From a virus, in the IMG/VR virus record IMGVR_UViG_3300027908_000035, positions 1 through 43,854 of that record: 43,854 nucleotides of DNA; one strand, written 5' to 3'. The first letter of the stretch is position 1; each line of letters starts with the position of its first letter. Under the pieces are notes generated by a model. It saw nothing but the letters and a program-made list of their open reading frames with translations, did no database searches and had not been told where the DNA came from. Below, piece after piece: positions 32,589 through 41,214 of the stretch. The position numbers were made by a program, and so were the translations under genes.

Positions 32589-33049
32589 GCGAAGATCCGT
32601 ACAAGAAGGCGCAGGATCAGATCCGCGAGGAGTTGATCGAAGGCCTCAAGCAGTTCAAAGACGAAGACCATGGTGAAGATGCACACCGCAAGGTGCGTGA
32701 CTTCATCTACGGCGTTCTCGAGAGGCAGCTGCCCATCACGGAGTTCGTTGGGGCGGGAGACGTCAAGGTCACGATCGACAAGGATGATCCATCGCTCGTT
32801 CGCATCACCATGCCTGTCCCCGTGTCGACGCTCGAAGACATGACCCGCTCGCTGTACGACGAGGGTAAGACGCACGAGGAAGTCACCGCATGGCTCGAGA
32901 AGGCGGCCCCCAACTTCAGGGACGTTCTCAGCGAGTGCATATGCGTGGAGCGCGATGCTACGGGGGCACAACTCGGATCTGAGCACGTTCGTTGGATGCA
33001 GCTCCCACCGCACATCTTTTTGGAGATCGAAACGAAACCGACGGCATAA
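32585..33049 (+). CDS. Unknown protein
   Basis: 154 residues, ATGA overlap. Acidic helical N-terminus, beta-like middle. No family recognised. Confidence 0.6.
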   Translation: MSEDPYKKAQDQIREELIEGLKQFKDEDHGEDAHRKVRDFIYGVLERQLPITEFVGAGDVKVTIDKDDPSLVRITMPVPVSTLEDMTRSLYDEGKTHEEVTAWLEKAAPNFRDVLSECICVERDATGAQLGSEHVRWMQLPPHIFLEIETKPTA

Positions 33050-33057
33050 CGAGAGGT
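33045..33057 (+). promoter_or_regulatory. Leaderless-type promoter box
   Basis: GACGGCATAAC, CATAAC at 33045-33050, 7 nt before ATG 33058; it overlaps the preceding stop. Confidence 0.6.
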
Positions 33058-33327
33058 ATGGGAACGGAGTCAGAGACCGATCTTCGAGCAGAGATCATGC
33101 GTCTCGAGTGTGCGCTTGACGAAGCCAACGCTCAGAAGGATGCCGCGGGCCAGAAGGCGTATCAGCTCCAAGACAGGCTCAAGACGACAACCGAAACGGT
33201 CATCCAACTCGAGCGCACGATCGTGATGCTGACCGAAGAACTCAAGGATCTGCGCGAGTGGAAAGAGGCGACCACTGCGCTCTTTCAGAAGATCGCCGAA
33301 GAGGCTGCGATCTGGGGTGCCAAGTGA
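33058..33327 (+). CDS. Coiled-coil protein
   Basis: 89 residues from ATG 33058; heptad-like pattern over most of its length. No function assigned. Confidence 0.65.
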   Translation: MGTESETDLRAEIMRLECALDEANAQKDAAGQKAYQLQDRLKTTTETVIQLERTIVMLTEELKDLREWKEATTALFQKIAEEAAIWGAK

Positions 33328-33668
33328 AGTGCCCCGAGTGTGGCGCCAAGTTGATGGGCGTCTCTGGATACGAGTCTCCGTGCTATTGGTGCTTTCAGTG
33401 CGGAACCGTCGTGGACGACGACGTGTCACCGACTAACCGAAGAATCCCTTGGCGAGCGCAAAGTCCAGTCGCGCTCAACGGGATCAAGGAACTCGTTCAC
33501 TGCAAGCACATCGATCTCGCGCGCCTCGTGCACAACACGATTCAAGGTCTGGACATTTCCCGAGAGAGTTTCACGGAGTACTGCTCGATCTGCGGTGCGA
33601 CCAAGTACGGCGATACGTGGACACTCCCAGTGCTCGTACAACGCTTCAAGAAGATGCTCAAGGAGTAA
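33324..33668 (+). CDS. Double zinc-ribbon protein
   Basis: 114 residues from GTG 33324, GTGA overlap. MKCPECG and CYWCFQCG form one zinc ribbon; CSICG a second site. Function unknown. Confidence 0.65.
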   Translation: MKCPECGAKLMGVSGYESPCYWCFQCGTVVDDDVSPTNRRIPWRAQSPVALNGIKELVHCKHIDLARLVHNTIQGLDISRESFTEYCSICGATKYGDTWTLPVLVQRFKKMLKE

Positions 33669-33674
33669 GCTCGA

Positions 33675-33767
33675 ATGGTCACCTTTCGCGCATCCCTTGC
33701 ACGAGGGAACATCACGCACGCCTGTCTTCCGCAACACGACGGGCTCCCCGTCTGCGACGAGCCCTGA
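33675..33767 (+). CDS. Possible 30-aa peptide
   Basis: ATG 33675 to TGA 33767 fills the gap between two genes, ending 3 nt before the next ATG. Contains two cysteines. Support is only its position. Confidence 0.3.
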   Translation: MVTFRASLARGNITHACLPQHDGLPVCDEP

Positions 33768-33770
33768 GCC

Positions 33771-34031
33771 ATGAAGGACCCATTCTCCTCCGTTGTCTAC
33801 AAGCACGACTACACGCGTCACGAGTTTCACAAGGTGCATCTCAAGTCGTCCATTCCCGGCATCACGCTTGTCGTGTGGGAGCCTCCGTGGTGGGACGTCT
33901 TCGCGTGGGCTTACTACTTCCTCTATCGCGTCTTCGCATCGAAGGAGCGAAGTACGGGATGGATCGTCATGACTCATGCGAGCGGCTTACAGCTGACGGT
34001 ACGCGTGCTCGCAAAGAAGATCAGATCATGA
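33771..34031 (+). CDS. Small protein with aromatic segment
   Basis: 86 residues. EPPWWDVFAWAYYFLYRVF may be a membrane-associated segment. Function unknown. Confidence 0.55.
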   Translation: MKDPFSSVVYKHDYTRHEFHKVHLKSSIPGITLVVWEPPWWDVFAWAYYFLYRVFASKERSTGWIVMTHASGLQLTVRVLAKKIRS

Positions 34032-34408
34032 AGGAAGACGTATTCGATCGCATGCGCACGAAGCTAGGCTCGGTCAAGAAAGAAGAACGCCTCACCTCGC
34101 GCATCCTCGTCGCCTTCGCGCACGGCCATGGTCTCGCTCTTCTCTGCGAGCCCGGTATCCCGCGCGAGTTTATTCAGGAGAGCGGAACCTCTATCGACCA
34201 CCCGTTCACGCTCGAAGACGTCTACTTCAACCCTCCCTCTGTCGATGGCGTCTTCTTCGGCCACCTCGTTCTCTACGAAGTCGGCCCGGGCGATACCCCA
34301 GGCACACGTGAGTGCGGTGCCGAGATCAAGAACTGGCGCCCTGTCTCAAATGAAGAATGGCGCTCCTGCCAGTGTGGTGAATGGCCCGAAGGATGGCGTA
34401 CTAAGTGA
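34028..34408 (+). CDS. Unknown protein
   Basis: 126 residues from ATG 34028, ATGA overlap. C-terminal CQCGEW. No family recognised. Confidence 0.6.
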   Translation: MKEDVFDRMRTKLGSVKKEERLTSRILVAFAHGHGLALLCEPGIPREFIQESGTSIDHPFTLEDVYFNPPSVDGVFFGHLVLYEVGPGDTPGTRECGAEIKNWRPVSNEEWRSCQCGEWPEGWRTK

Positions 34409-34587
34409 GCGAGGTTCTCGAGATCCTCGATCCGGGATCCAAGTTCATCTCCGCCAAGCTGCGTGTCCAATGCGCTCACTGCAAACGCGTGTACGTGATG
34501 AACGGCTCCCCTTACTACGTGCTCCGCTCCAAGCGATGCAGACGTTGTATCCAACGTGACTCGAAGGGACGGTTCGTCACTCCCTGA
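34405..34587 (+). CDS. Small zinc-ribbon protein
   Basis: 60 residues from GTG 34405, GTGA overlap. CAHCKR ... CRRCIQ form a zinc ribbon; basic overall. Possibly nucleic-acid binding. Confidence 0.6.
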   Translation: MSEVLEILDPGSKFISAKLRVQCAHCKRVYVMNGSPYYVLRSKRCRRCIQRDSKGRFVTP

Positions 34588-34635
34588 TCACTGGGACATC
34601 TCTCTTGCTTGTCCTTCTGTGATACAATGCCATTC
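34588..34635 (+). promoter_or_regulatory. Operator and leaderless-type promoter of the terminase gene
   Basis: TCACTGGGACA (34588-34598) in the same orientation as at 28631, then TGATACAAT with TACAAT at 34623-34628, 7 nt, GTG 34636. No good -35 at 17 bp. Confidence 0.6.
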
Positions 34636-36342
34636 GTGAACCGCATTCATTCGCATGATGATCTCGATCCGGAGATGATCGATCTGCTCACGGGATCTCT
34701 TCTCGAGACAGCTGCACGTGCACGTGAAGACATCGTTACTTTCTTCGAGTTCGTCATGCGCGACATCACGGGCACCATCCGTGGTCCGCTTCATCTCGCG
34801 CCTCACCAACGTGTTGGGCTCGACTTCATCATGGCGCACGATCGTTGCGCGTGTATGTGGCCTGTCTCGTTCTCGAAGACCTTCTGTGCAGCGGGTCTCT
34901 CGCTCTTCATGCTCGGTAATGATCCTGAGCTTCGAGGCGCTGTCATCTCTGCTACCGAACAACAGGCGCAGAAGATCATCACGATCGTTCGCGACTACAT
35001 CAAGACGTCTCCTGAACTCAAACTCGTCTTCCCGCATCTCGCTCCCTCGCGGCGTCCTGGCGATCCTTGGTCGCAGACAGCCATCACGGTCGATCGCAGA
35101 GCCGGCATCAAGGACGCATCCCTCACGGCTTACTCTGTCGAGTCACCTGCCATCCTCGGCTCGCGTCTCTCCTGGGTGATCATCGATGACGTGCTCTCTG
35201 AAGAGAACACTTCGACCCAAGAGCAACGCGAGAAAGTCATCCGCCTCATCGACTCGAACGTGCTCTCTCGAATCGATGCACCACCCAAGGGCCGCGCGGT
35301 CCTCATCAACACGCCCTGGCATCCGCAAGACATCGTTCACCACGCTCGCGATAACTACGGCTGGGCAACGATGCGGATGGACATCTACGGCGACATCGAG
35401 GTTTGGGACGATGCCTCTGTTGATCGCCCTTTCATCGGCGATGCGATCCCCAATCCGAAATACGGCAAGAACTGGGACAGCGATCTCCTTCGTCCCGGTG
35501 ATCAGAAGAATCAGACGTCTGCGGGTGGATCGATCTGTCGTCTCGTCGATCACGATCCGGACAAGGACAACGCGAAGCTTCTCTGGCCCGAGCTTCGTGG
35601 ATGGGAGTTCGTCGAGAAGAACAAACGCGAGAAGCTCCCGATCACCTTCAATCAGATGTACCGCTGCATCGTGCGTGATGACGCATCGTCGCTCTGCAAG
35701 AGCGAGTACATCGAGACGTGCAAGAAGGTCGGACGTGATCTCGCCATTCACTCGATGGTCTCTGAGTACAAGGGACCCAACCTCACGTTCACCGGAATCG
35801 ATCTCGCATTCGCGCCGGGTGAGGAGCGCGATGAGACTGCGTTCTTCACCTTCGAAGCGCGCCCGGGTGGGCTCAACGTCATCCTCGATGTTGAGGTAGG
35901 CCAGTGGCCCGTTCCCGTCATCCTCGACAAGGCGTTTCAGAAGCACGAGAAGTACGGTTCGTTCCTCATGGTCGAAAATGTTGGCGGGCAGGAGATGTTC
36001 GCTCAGTTCGCCCTGAGGCAGAATCGCTCTCTTCCGATCAAGACGTACAACACGCAGCACTACACGAAGGTCAATCCCACACTTGGCATTCCCGCGCTCT
36101 TCGTCGAGCTGATGAACGGTGCATGGGCGATCCCCAATACCGTGCGCGGTGAGATCCATCCCATGATCAAGAAGTGGATCGACGCGTGTCTCTACTACGT
36201 GCCCGACAAGCACACGTTCGACGTTCTCATGGCGAGCTTCCTCGCGCGCGAGCTGAAGAGACAGTTCGTCGGACTCGGTGGCGATCCTGGACAGGCAGGG
36301 CAGAGCGGCGGTGCAATCGGTCAGTCGATCATGAGTCGATGA
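34636..36342 (+). CDS. Terminase large subunit
   Basis: 568 residues from GTG 34636; an ATG at 34627 overlaps the -10 box and is less likely. The DNA-packaging motor. ATPase: a deviant Walker A MWPVSFSKT, Walker B SWVIIDDVLSEEN and a motif III-like VLINTPWHPQD. The nuclease domain starts at FTGIDLAFAPGEERDE (catalytic Asp) and has ENVGGQEMF afterwards. Length and order are typical. Confidence 0.9.
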   Translation: MNRIHSHDDLDPEMIDLLTGSLLETAARAREDIVTFFEFVMRDITGTIRGPLHLAPHQRVGLDFIMAHDRCACMWPVSFSKTFCAAGLSLFMLGNDPELRGAVISATEQQAQKIITIVRDYIKTSPELKLVFPHLAPSRRPGDPWSQTAITVDRRAGIKDASLTAYSVESPAILGSRLSWVIIDDVLSEENTSTQEQREKVIRLIDSNVLSRIDAPPKGRAVLINTPWHPQDIVHHARDNYGWATMRMDIYGDIEVWDDASVDRPFIGDAIPNPKYGKNWDSDLLRPGDQKNQTSAGGSICRLVDHDPDKDNAKLLWPELRGWEFVEKNKREKLPITFNQMYRCIVRDDASSLCKSEYIETCKKVGRDLAIHSMVSEYKGPNLTFTGIDLAFAPGEERDETAFFTFEARPGGLNVILDVEVGQWPVPVILDKAFQKHEKYGSFLMVENVGGQEMFAQFALRQNRSLPIKTYNTQHYTKVNPTLGIPALFVELMNGAWAIPNTVRGEIHPMIKKWIDACLYYVPDKHTFDVLMASFLARELKRQFVGLGGDPGQAGQSGGAIGQSIMSR

Positions 36343-36707
36343 TGGCTGCGAGTCGTGAAGGTGTGTTGAGTGCCTTGGGGTGGACGCGATTGCCAGGCGA
36401 CACGCCGAAGGTGATCGAGAACAAATATCTTCCCTCGCCTCTGCCCGACCTCGTCCCTGCGATGAGCCTCGCTCGCGGAGGAAGAGCTGATCACATCGTC
36501 GAGCAGTTCAAGGAACTCCAAGGACGAACGTCTGCGTACGGACAAGTCGAGAACGAGCAAGCGTACAAGAGACAGGTTTACATGCAGGCGCAGCGAGACA
36601 TGGATATCAACGGTCGGCGGAAGGCGATGGATCCGCCTTTCGTCCCGAGGCCTGAGAAGATGTACGAGCAAGTTCTGAATTGGGTGGGGAAGATCTTCCG
36701 TCGATGA
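36339..36707 (+). CDS. Unknown protein downstream of terminase
   Basis: 122 residues from ATG 36339 (or 36342), overlapping the terminase stop. Helical, basic C-terminal half. Could be part of packaging or the portal region, but no motif. Confidence 0.6.
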   Translation: MMAASREGVLSALGWTRLPGDTPKVIENKYLPSPLPDLVPAMSLARGGRADHIVEQFKELQGRTSAYGQVENEQAYKRQVYMQAQRDMDINGRRKAMDPPFVPRPEKMYEQVLNWVGKIFRR

Positions 36708-36710
36708 CGG

Positions 36711-36722
36711 CATCCCATGAAC
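36711..36722 (+). promoter_or_regulatory. Weak leaderless-type promoter box
   Basis: GACGGCATCCC, CATCCC at 36711-36716. ATG 36717 follows at once and ATG 36723 lies 6 nt away, the usual gap, which favours the second start. Confidence 0.4.
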
Positions 36723-36938
36723 ATGATCGAGCACATTTTGTCTGTGGTAGTCGCGGCCATGATCGCCTTCTCGTTCGTCCAAGGACTCTCCCACTTCTTT
36801 GGACGACGGACTGAAGAGAAGTTGCACATCGAGCGCCTCGAGAAGAGATTCCATGAGCTTGAACGTTGGGTGAACGATCTGCAGCACAAGAACGACGATC
36901 TGACCAAGCGCCTGAACGAGGCGCGGCCCTACCGCTGA
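36717..36938 (+). CDS. Spanin-like: one TM helix plus coiled coil
   Basis: 73 residues (71 from ATG 36723). Hydrophobic segment at about 6-27, then a coiled coil (EKLHIERLEKRFHELERW...). The layout resembles inner-membrane spanins (Rz-like), and a small lipoprotein lies at 42379. Speculative. Confidence 0.5.
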   Translation: MNMIEHILSVVVAAMIAFSFVQGLSHFFGRRTEEKLHIERLEKRFHELERWVNDLQHKNDDLTKRLNEARPYR

Positions 36939-36939
36939 C

Positions 36940-36955
36940 CGAAAGTCGACTTTCG
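36940..36955. repeat. Palindrome copy 7 (16-bp core)
   Basis: CGAAAGTCGACTTTCG, 2 nt after a TGA. Confidence 0.9.
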
Positions 36956-36982
36956 TTCCCGTCTTCACGGCATCACGGGGGC
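36948..36982 (+). promoter_or_regulatory. Palindrome-linked leaderless-type promoter
   Basis: GACTTT (36948-36953), 17 bp, CATCAC (36971-36976), 6 nt, ATG 36983. Confidence 0.65.
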
Positions 36983-37339
36983 ATGATCGACGTCGACAAG
37001 CTGATCAAGGCCATCGAGAGATGCGTGTGCGTTCGCAAGCTTTGGCGCTGCAATGCAGGATGGGGAATGGTCTTCGTTCTTGATGAAGATCTCCAGCCTC
37101 CGCCCAACCTCATCGAGTCCTACGTTGAGTCCAAGACGACTGTCTTTCAGTACTACGACACGATCACCCAAGCCGTGGTGGCGGAGTACATCGTGTGGGT
37201 GCTCAATGGCGAGCGTCCGAATCGCGGTCAGGTGAAGAAACTCCGCACGCGCGAGAAGATGATCGCATTCGCCAGGAAGTATCGTGTTCTTGTGGCCGAG
37301 GGTCGCCACTCTCCGAGGCAGCCGGGGTGCATAGGGTGA
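36983..37339 (+). CDS. Unknown protein
   Basis: 118 residues from ATG 36983. Compact mixed sequence with a basic C-terminal third. No family recognised. Confidence 0.6.
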   Translation: MIDVDKLIKAIERCVCVRKLWRCNAGWGMVFVLDEDLQPPPNLIESYVESKTTVFQYYDTITQAVVAEYIVWVLNGERPNRGQVKKLRTREKMIAFARKYRVLVAEGRHSPRQPGCIG

Positions 37340-37372
37340 GCGAACTGAGTCGCTAACGCATCTGTCTGGTGA

Positions 37373-37385
37373 TACGGTCTTCGTC
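37373..37385 (+). promoter_or_regulatory. Leaderless-type promoter box (TACGGT)
   Basis: GGTGATACGGT, TACGGT at 37373-37378, 7 nt before ATG 37386. Confidence 0.6.
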
Positions 37386-37973
37386 ATGTCGACGACGTTG
37401 ACCCTGATCAATACGGTTGGCCAACTGGGATCCCTGTCTCCCGCGCGATCCGGCGAGTCGTTCTCCGATCCCACCGTGCAGGCGCAGATCATCGCTGCAG
37501 GGGGACAGTTCGCACTCGCGTCCAACAGCATCATCGCAGCGGCGGCTACGACTGCACGCAAGCTGCGCCTGAAGAAGGGTGCGAACGACACGGCGTGCGA
37601 TGTGCTGATGCTTGCGGCCTTCGTCGCATCCGGCGGTGCATCGGCCTCGAGTCTGCCTGCGACTCAGGCAGCTCCCATCACGACGAGCTATCAGATGCTC
37701 GCTCAGGATCTCTTCATCCCTGTCGCAGCGGGCGCGATCATCACTCTGCCCAAGGCTCCGATCCTCGGGGTCGAGTACAAGATCAAGATCGTCAGCGGCA
37801 CGGCGGAGACAGACCCGGTGCAGGTGCTCTCAGGTGGCACGTACAACGTCGAAGATCCCGGAGCCAATGCGGCGTACACGTACCGAAGCGGAGCGACGCC
37901 CGCGACGATGAAGACGAGTGCGGCTTGCAATTCGTGGGTCTTCGACGGCGCCACGATGAACCTGACGCGGTAG
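37386..37973 (+). CDS. Virion-like protein, paralog of the 23457 product
   Basis: 195 residues, Ala/Thr/Gly-rich and beta-like. N-terminal region shares the KLR ... ACDVLMLAAF segment with the protein at 23457. The C-terminal half (PILGVEYKIKIVSG, LSGGTYNVEDPG) looks like a beta-sandwich or fibre domain. A decoration or fibre role is plausible. Confidence 0.55.
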   Translation: MSTTLTLINTVGQLGSLSPARSGESFSDPTVQAQIIAAGGQFALASNSIIAAAATTARKLRLKKGANDTACDVLMLAAFVASGGASASSLPATQAAPITTSYQMLAQDLFIPVAAGAIITLPKAPILGVEYKIKIVSGTAETDPVQVLSGGTYNVEDPGANAAYTYRSGATPATMKTSAACNSWVFDGATMNLTR

Positions 37974-37984
37974 AGGGAAGACCG

Positions 37985-39574
37985 ATGAAGTCCTATCTCG
38001 TTGGGGCGTGGGTGTGTCTCTGCGCATTCGCGTGTTTGCTTGCCGTGATGGGAGCTTGCGACACCGCGGACAAGCCGGCAGATGTCAGGACAGTCGAAGC
38101 GGGCACACACGTACCTCTCTCGATCCTGCAACGATCGCGCGGTCGCGTAGGCGCACCGAATCATCCGATCATCGAGGACACGCGAACACCCGAGCAGATC
38201 TCCCAAGCCGCGTGCACTCGAGCAGATGGCACGTGGGCATGTGCATCGCAGCGACCCAAGACGTTCGGAGCTAGCTCACTTCGATCTTGTCCTGCGTGCA
38301 CCGTGCCTCAGTGGTACCTGGACGGCGGTGCTTCGCTGGCATGTGCGAGTGATGGCAACACGGGCACATCGTCGACATGCGGCGCGAACGGAGTCGGCCC
38401 GCTTCTCACATTCAACGAGATCGTTGCTCGCTGGGGAACGCTGACTCCTACGCTTCCGCAGAGCACGACGGTCACGGAGCTGTCCTCGGAGACGGTTGGA
38501 CAGGAGTACGTTGCGATCCAACCCATCCTAGGACCGGGTGTCGTCTTCAGCGTGCTTGGGACACCGAAGCTCGTTGCCACCTTCGCGTTAGGTACGGTCA
38601 CGGCCAAGAACCGAGCGACACCTGCCCTCTTGTCCTCGACAGGCTTCAGTGCAGCAGGCCTCGCCGTAGGACAGATGGTGGTCAACACCACACGTGCGAA
38701 CTCTGAGGCGAAGATCTACGCGCTCTCAGGGAGCACGGCCACACTCACGCAGCCACTCTCGCCGATCACCAATACCTCCGCGAGCACTGAGCCTGGATCG
38801 ATGCCCTCTGAAGTCGACACGTGGGCATCGACGGACAGCGTCTCGGTCTACAGCCTGCCGATCCTGAACGTCGAAGTAGTCGCGCCGCAAGGTGGGCAGC
38901 TCAATGGGTCCTTCGCTGGCGGAGTGTTGTGGATGCAGTGGCTCACCATCCCCGATACATCGGGCACGGGTGGATCGAGCCTCCTATCGCTCCAAGTCGG
39001 CTACGGGGTCACACCCTGGATCGTGGACGTGAACTTTCAGACGGGGATGCTCTCCACGTCACTCAACTCGAGCGGCTCGTTCTCTCAGTTCTTCATCAAC
39101 AGCCTGTACAACCTGTTCGGAATGCAGTGCGGGACAGTCATCGGGGGAGGGAACCTTTCGTTCGTGACGGCCATCGGTCAGAACGCAGGGATCGATGGAG
39201 ACATGATCTCGCAAGGCGTTTTCGTCTTCGGGACGCCTACGTTCGCAGGGCTTGTCTACGTGGGTACGAACGGACTGACGATCGACTCGGGACAGTTTCG
39301 CATCGACGCGAATTGGTTTTCGAGCGCAGTCGTGTGGGGACCGGGCGCTGTGCATGTGAATAATGGTGGAGCGATTGAGAACGACACGGGTGGCGTCTGG
39401 CACAATGCCTGTTGGCTCATCACGGGAGCCTGTGCGCTCGAAGGCGCGACGACGGGTACAAGCTACTCGGCAGGCACCTGGACCGATGGGCGCACGCTCA
39501 CCGCGGCCAACTTCGATACGTACGGCACGATTCAAAGTTCGAAGATGACGGGCGCAAAGTTCTTCACTCAGTGA
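37985..39574 (+). CDS. Large lipoprotein-like beta protein (paralog A)
   Basis: 529 residues from ATG 37985, GAGGGAAG upstream. N-terminal MKSYLVGAW and a hydrophobic stretch end in a lipobox-like MGAC. A Cys-rich segment (ACTRADGTWAC, RSCPAC) is followed by a long Gly/Ser/Thr/Asn-rich part with repeated short beta-like units, perhaps a beta-helix. Domain order equals that of the 39588 product, pointing to duplication. Surface receptor decoy, adhesin or tail component are all possible. Confidence 0.65.
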   Translation: MKSYLVGAWVCLCAFACLLAVMGACDTADKPADVRTVEAGTHVPLSILQRSRGRVGAPNHPIIEDTRTPEQISQAACTRADGTWACASQRPKTFGASSLRSCPACTVPQWYLDGGASLACASDGNTGTSSTCGANGVGPLLTFNEIVARWGTLTPTLPQSTTVTELSSETVGQEYVAIQPILGPGVVFSVLGTPKLVATFALGTVTAKNRATPALLSSTGFSAAGLAVGQMVVNTTRANSEAKIYALSGSTATLTQPLSPITNTSASTEPGSMPSEVDTWASTDSVSVYSLPILNVEVVAPQGGQLNGSFAGGVLWMQWLTIPDTSGTGGSSLLSLQVGYGVTPWIVDVNFQTGMLSTSLNSSGSFSQFFINSLYNLFGMQCGTVIGGGNLSFVTAIGQNAGIDGDMISQGVFVFGTPTFAGLVYVGTNGLTIDSGQFRIDANWFSSAVVWGPGAVHVNNGGAIENDTGGVWHNACWLITGACALEGATTGTSYSAGTWTDGRTLTAANFDTYGTIQSSKMTGAKFFTQ

Positions 39575-39587
39575 CTCGAGGAAGCCG

Positions 39588-41204
39588 ATGAAGCGATACG
39601 TTGATTGGGCGTGGTTCTCTGCGTTCGCGCTGGTCTTCATTGCAGCGTGCATCACGTGGCTGATGCCAGGATGTTCCTCGACTCCGGAGATCCCCGCTCC
39701 CACGGCGAAGCAAAGCGCCAAGGATCGCCAGCTTGCTCGAGGACTGCGCCCGCATCCAGTGACTCCCACCGCGCCATCCCACAAGCTCGATGCGCGTTCA
39801 CCGCAACAGATCGCACAAGCTGCATGCACGCGCGCAGATGGATCATGGGCATGCTCCGGTGTGAAGCCCGCGCTCTTCGGTGCAGGATCGACACGCGGCT
39901 GTCCTGCGTGCACGGTGGCGCAGTGGTACACGGATCCCGCGAACACGACGACGTGCGCGAGCGACTCGAATACGTGCACCTCGGCAACGTGCTCGACGGG
40001 TGGGGTTGGACCCTGCGTGACGGCTAACGAGATCATTGCGCGATGGGGAACGAACGCCCCGCTCCTCCTTCAGAACACGACCATCACGCTCCTCAGCGCG
40101 GAGACCGCGGCGCAAGAGAACGTCTTCCTGAACCCGATGACTGCGCAGGGTGTGTACTTCGCCGTCGTGGGCACTCCCTTGCTCGTCGCCAACGTGACGC
40201 TGGGCACGGTCACCGCGAAGTCGCGAACGGGCGCAGGTGGGCACCTGCTCACCTCCACGGGCTTCACCGCGACGGGTCTTGCGGTGAATCAGCTCGTCGT
40301 CAACACGACGTCTGGCAAGGCGAGCAAGGCGTGGATCTACGCGCTCTCCGCGGGTACGGCGACGCTTACGCAGCCCATGTCCCCGCTCACCGCCGCGGCA
40401 GACGCGTCGAACTTCCCATCCGCGCTCTCCACGGAGGTCGACACGTGGGCGCACAACGACACCGTCAGCGTGTACACGGTTCCTCTCTTCAACCTCAAAG
40501 GGCTCCAGCCAGTGGGTGGGGATACACCTGCCTCGACGCAGGGTGGGACGGCGTGGCTTCAGAACGTCCACGTCCCAGACACCGCGGGCAGCCCAGGTAA
40601 TAGCTACTTCACTATCGGGACACCGAATGGTGTTCCCATCTGGACCGTGGATGATCTCTTCGACACGAATGTCATCATCGCCGGGACTCTCGGAGGCGGT
40701 ATCGCCGGTGGCTTCGCCAACAACACGTTCTTCAACGGCGGGGCAGAGGTCTCGGATGCAACGGTCGCAGGTGGCGGGGTGCCGACGACGGGCTTCGGCA
40801 ACTTCATCACGCTGCACGAGTTCGCGGCGCTCGACGGGGACTTCGTGGCGTTCGACGCCACTGCGAACGAGATGGCGTTCATCGGAAACGTGTACGTCAG
40901 TGACATCCTCAGCATCTTCAATGCGGGACTGCTCAAGATCGATAGTTCGTGGGGGTATGGAGGGCCAGCGCTCTATGGGCCTGCAGCCTGTAGCGTGCAG
41001 GACGCAGGGAGGCTCATGAAGATTGATGGTACATGGGCATCAGCCCTGCTCTTCTCAGGTGCTCTGACGTTGAGCGGAGTTGCGACGGGAACGAAGTTCG
41101 TCTCTGGGACGTACACCGCAGGGGTGAGCATCACGCCGGCCAACCTGGATTCCTTCCTTGGACTGCAGAACCCACTTACGGGCGCGCGCTACTCCAACGA
41201 CTAG
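39588..41204 (+). CDS. Large lipoprotein-like beta protein (paralog B)
   Basis: 538 residues, GAGGAAG upstream. Signal segment with lipobox-like MPGC, then the same blocks as paralog A: IAQAACTRADGSWAC, GCPACTVAQWY, NEIIARWGT, LGTVTAK, SEVDTWA-like, and the final beta-rich half. Tandem duplication with strong divergence. Function unknown; export to the outer membrane is likely if the lipobox is used. Confidence 0.65.
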   Translation: MKRYVDWAWFSAFALVFIAACITWLMPGCSSTPEIPAPTAKQSAKDRQLARGLRPHPVTPTAPSHKLDARSPQQIAQAACTRADGSWACSGVKPALFGAGSTRGCPACTVAQWYTDPANTTTCASDSNTCTSATCSTGGVGPCVTANEIIARWGTNAPLLLQNTTITLLSAETAAQENVFLNPMTAQGVYFAVVGTPLLVANVTLGTVTAKSRTGAGGHLLTSTGFTATGLAVNQLVVNTTSGKASKAWIYALSAGTATLTQPMSPLTAAADASNFPSALSTEVDTWAHNDTVSVYTVPLFNLKGLQPVGGDTPASTQGGTAWLQNVHVPDTAGSPGNSYFTIGTPNGVPIWTVDDLFDTNVIIAGTLGGGIAGGFANNTFFNGGAEVSDATVAGGGVPTTGFGNFITLHEFAALDGDFVAFDATANEMAFIGNVYVSDILSIFNAGLLKIDSSWGYGGPALYGPAACSVQDAGRLMKIDGTWASALLFSGALTLSGVATGTKFVSGTYTAGVSITPANLDSFLGLQNPLTGARYSND

Positions 41205-41214
41205 GATCGTCCCA
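41202..41214 (+). promoter_or_regulatory. Weak leaderless-type promoter box (TAGGAT)
   Basis: TAGGAT at 41202-41207 includes the preceding stop TAG and lies 7 nt before ATG 41215. Confidence 0.35.

Noticed and set aside
35143-36213. Long minus-strand open frame (about 356 codons) opposite the terminase
   Set aside because: The + strand frame has clear terminase motifs; the antisense frame arises from GC-rich codon use and has no motif.
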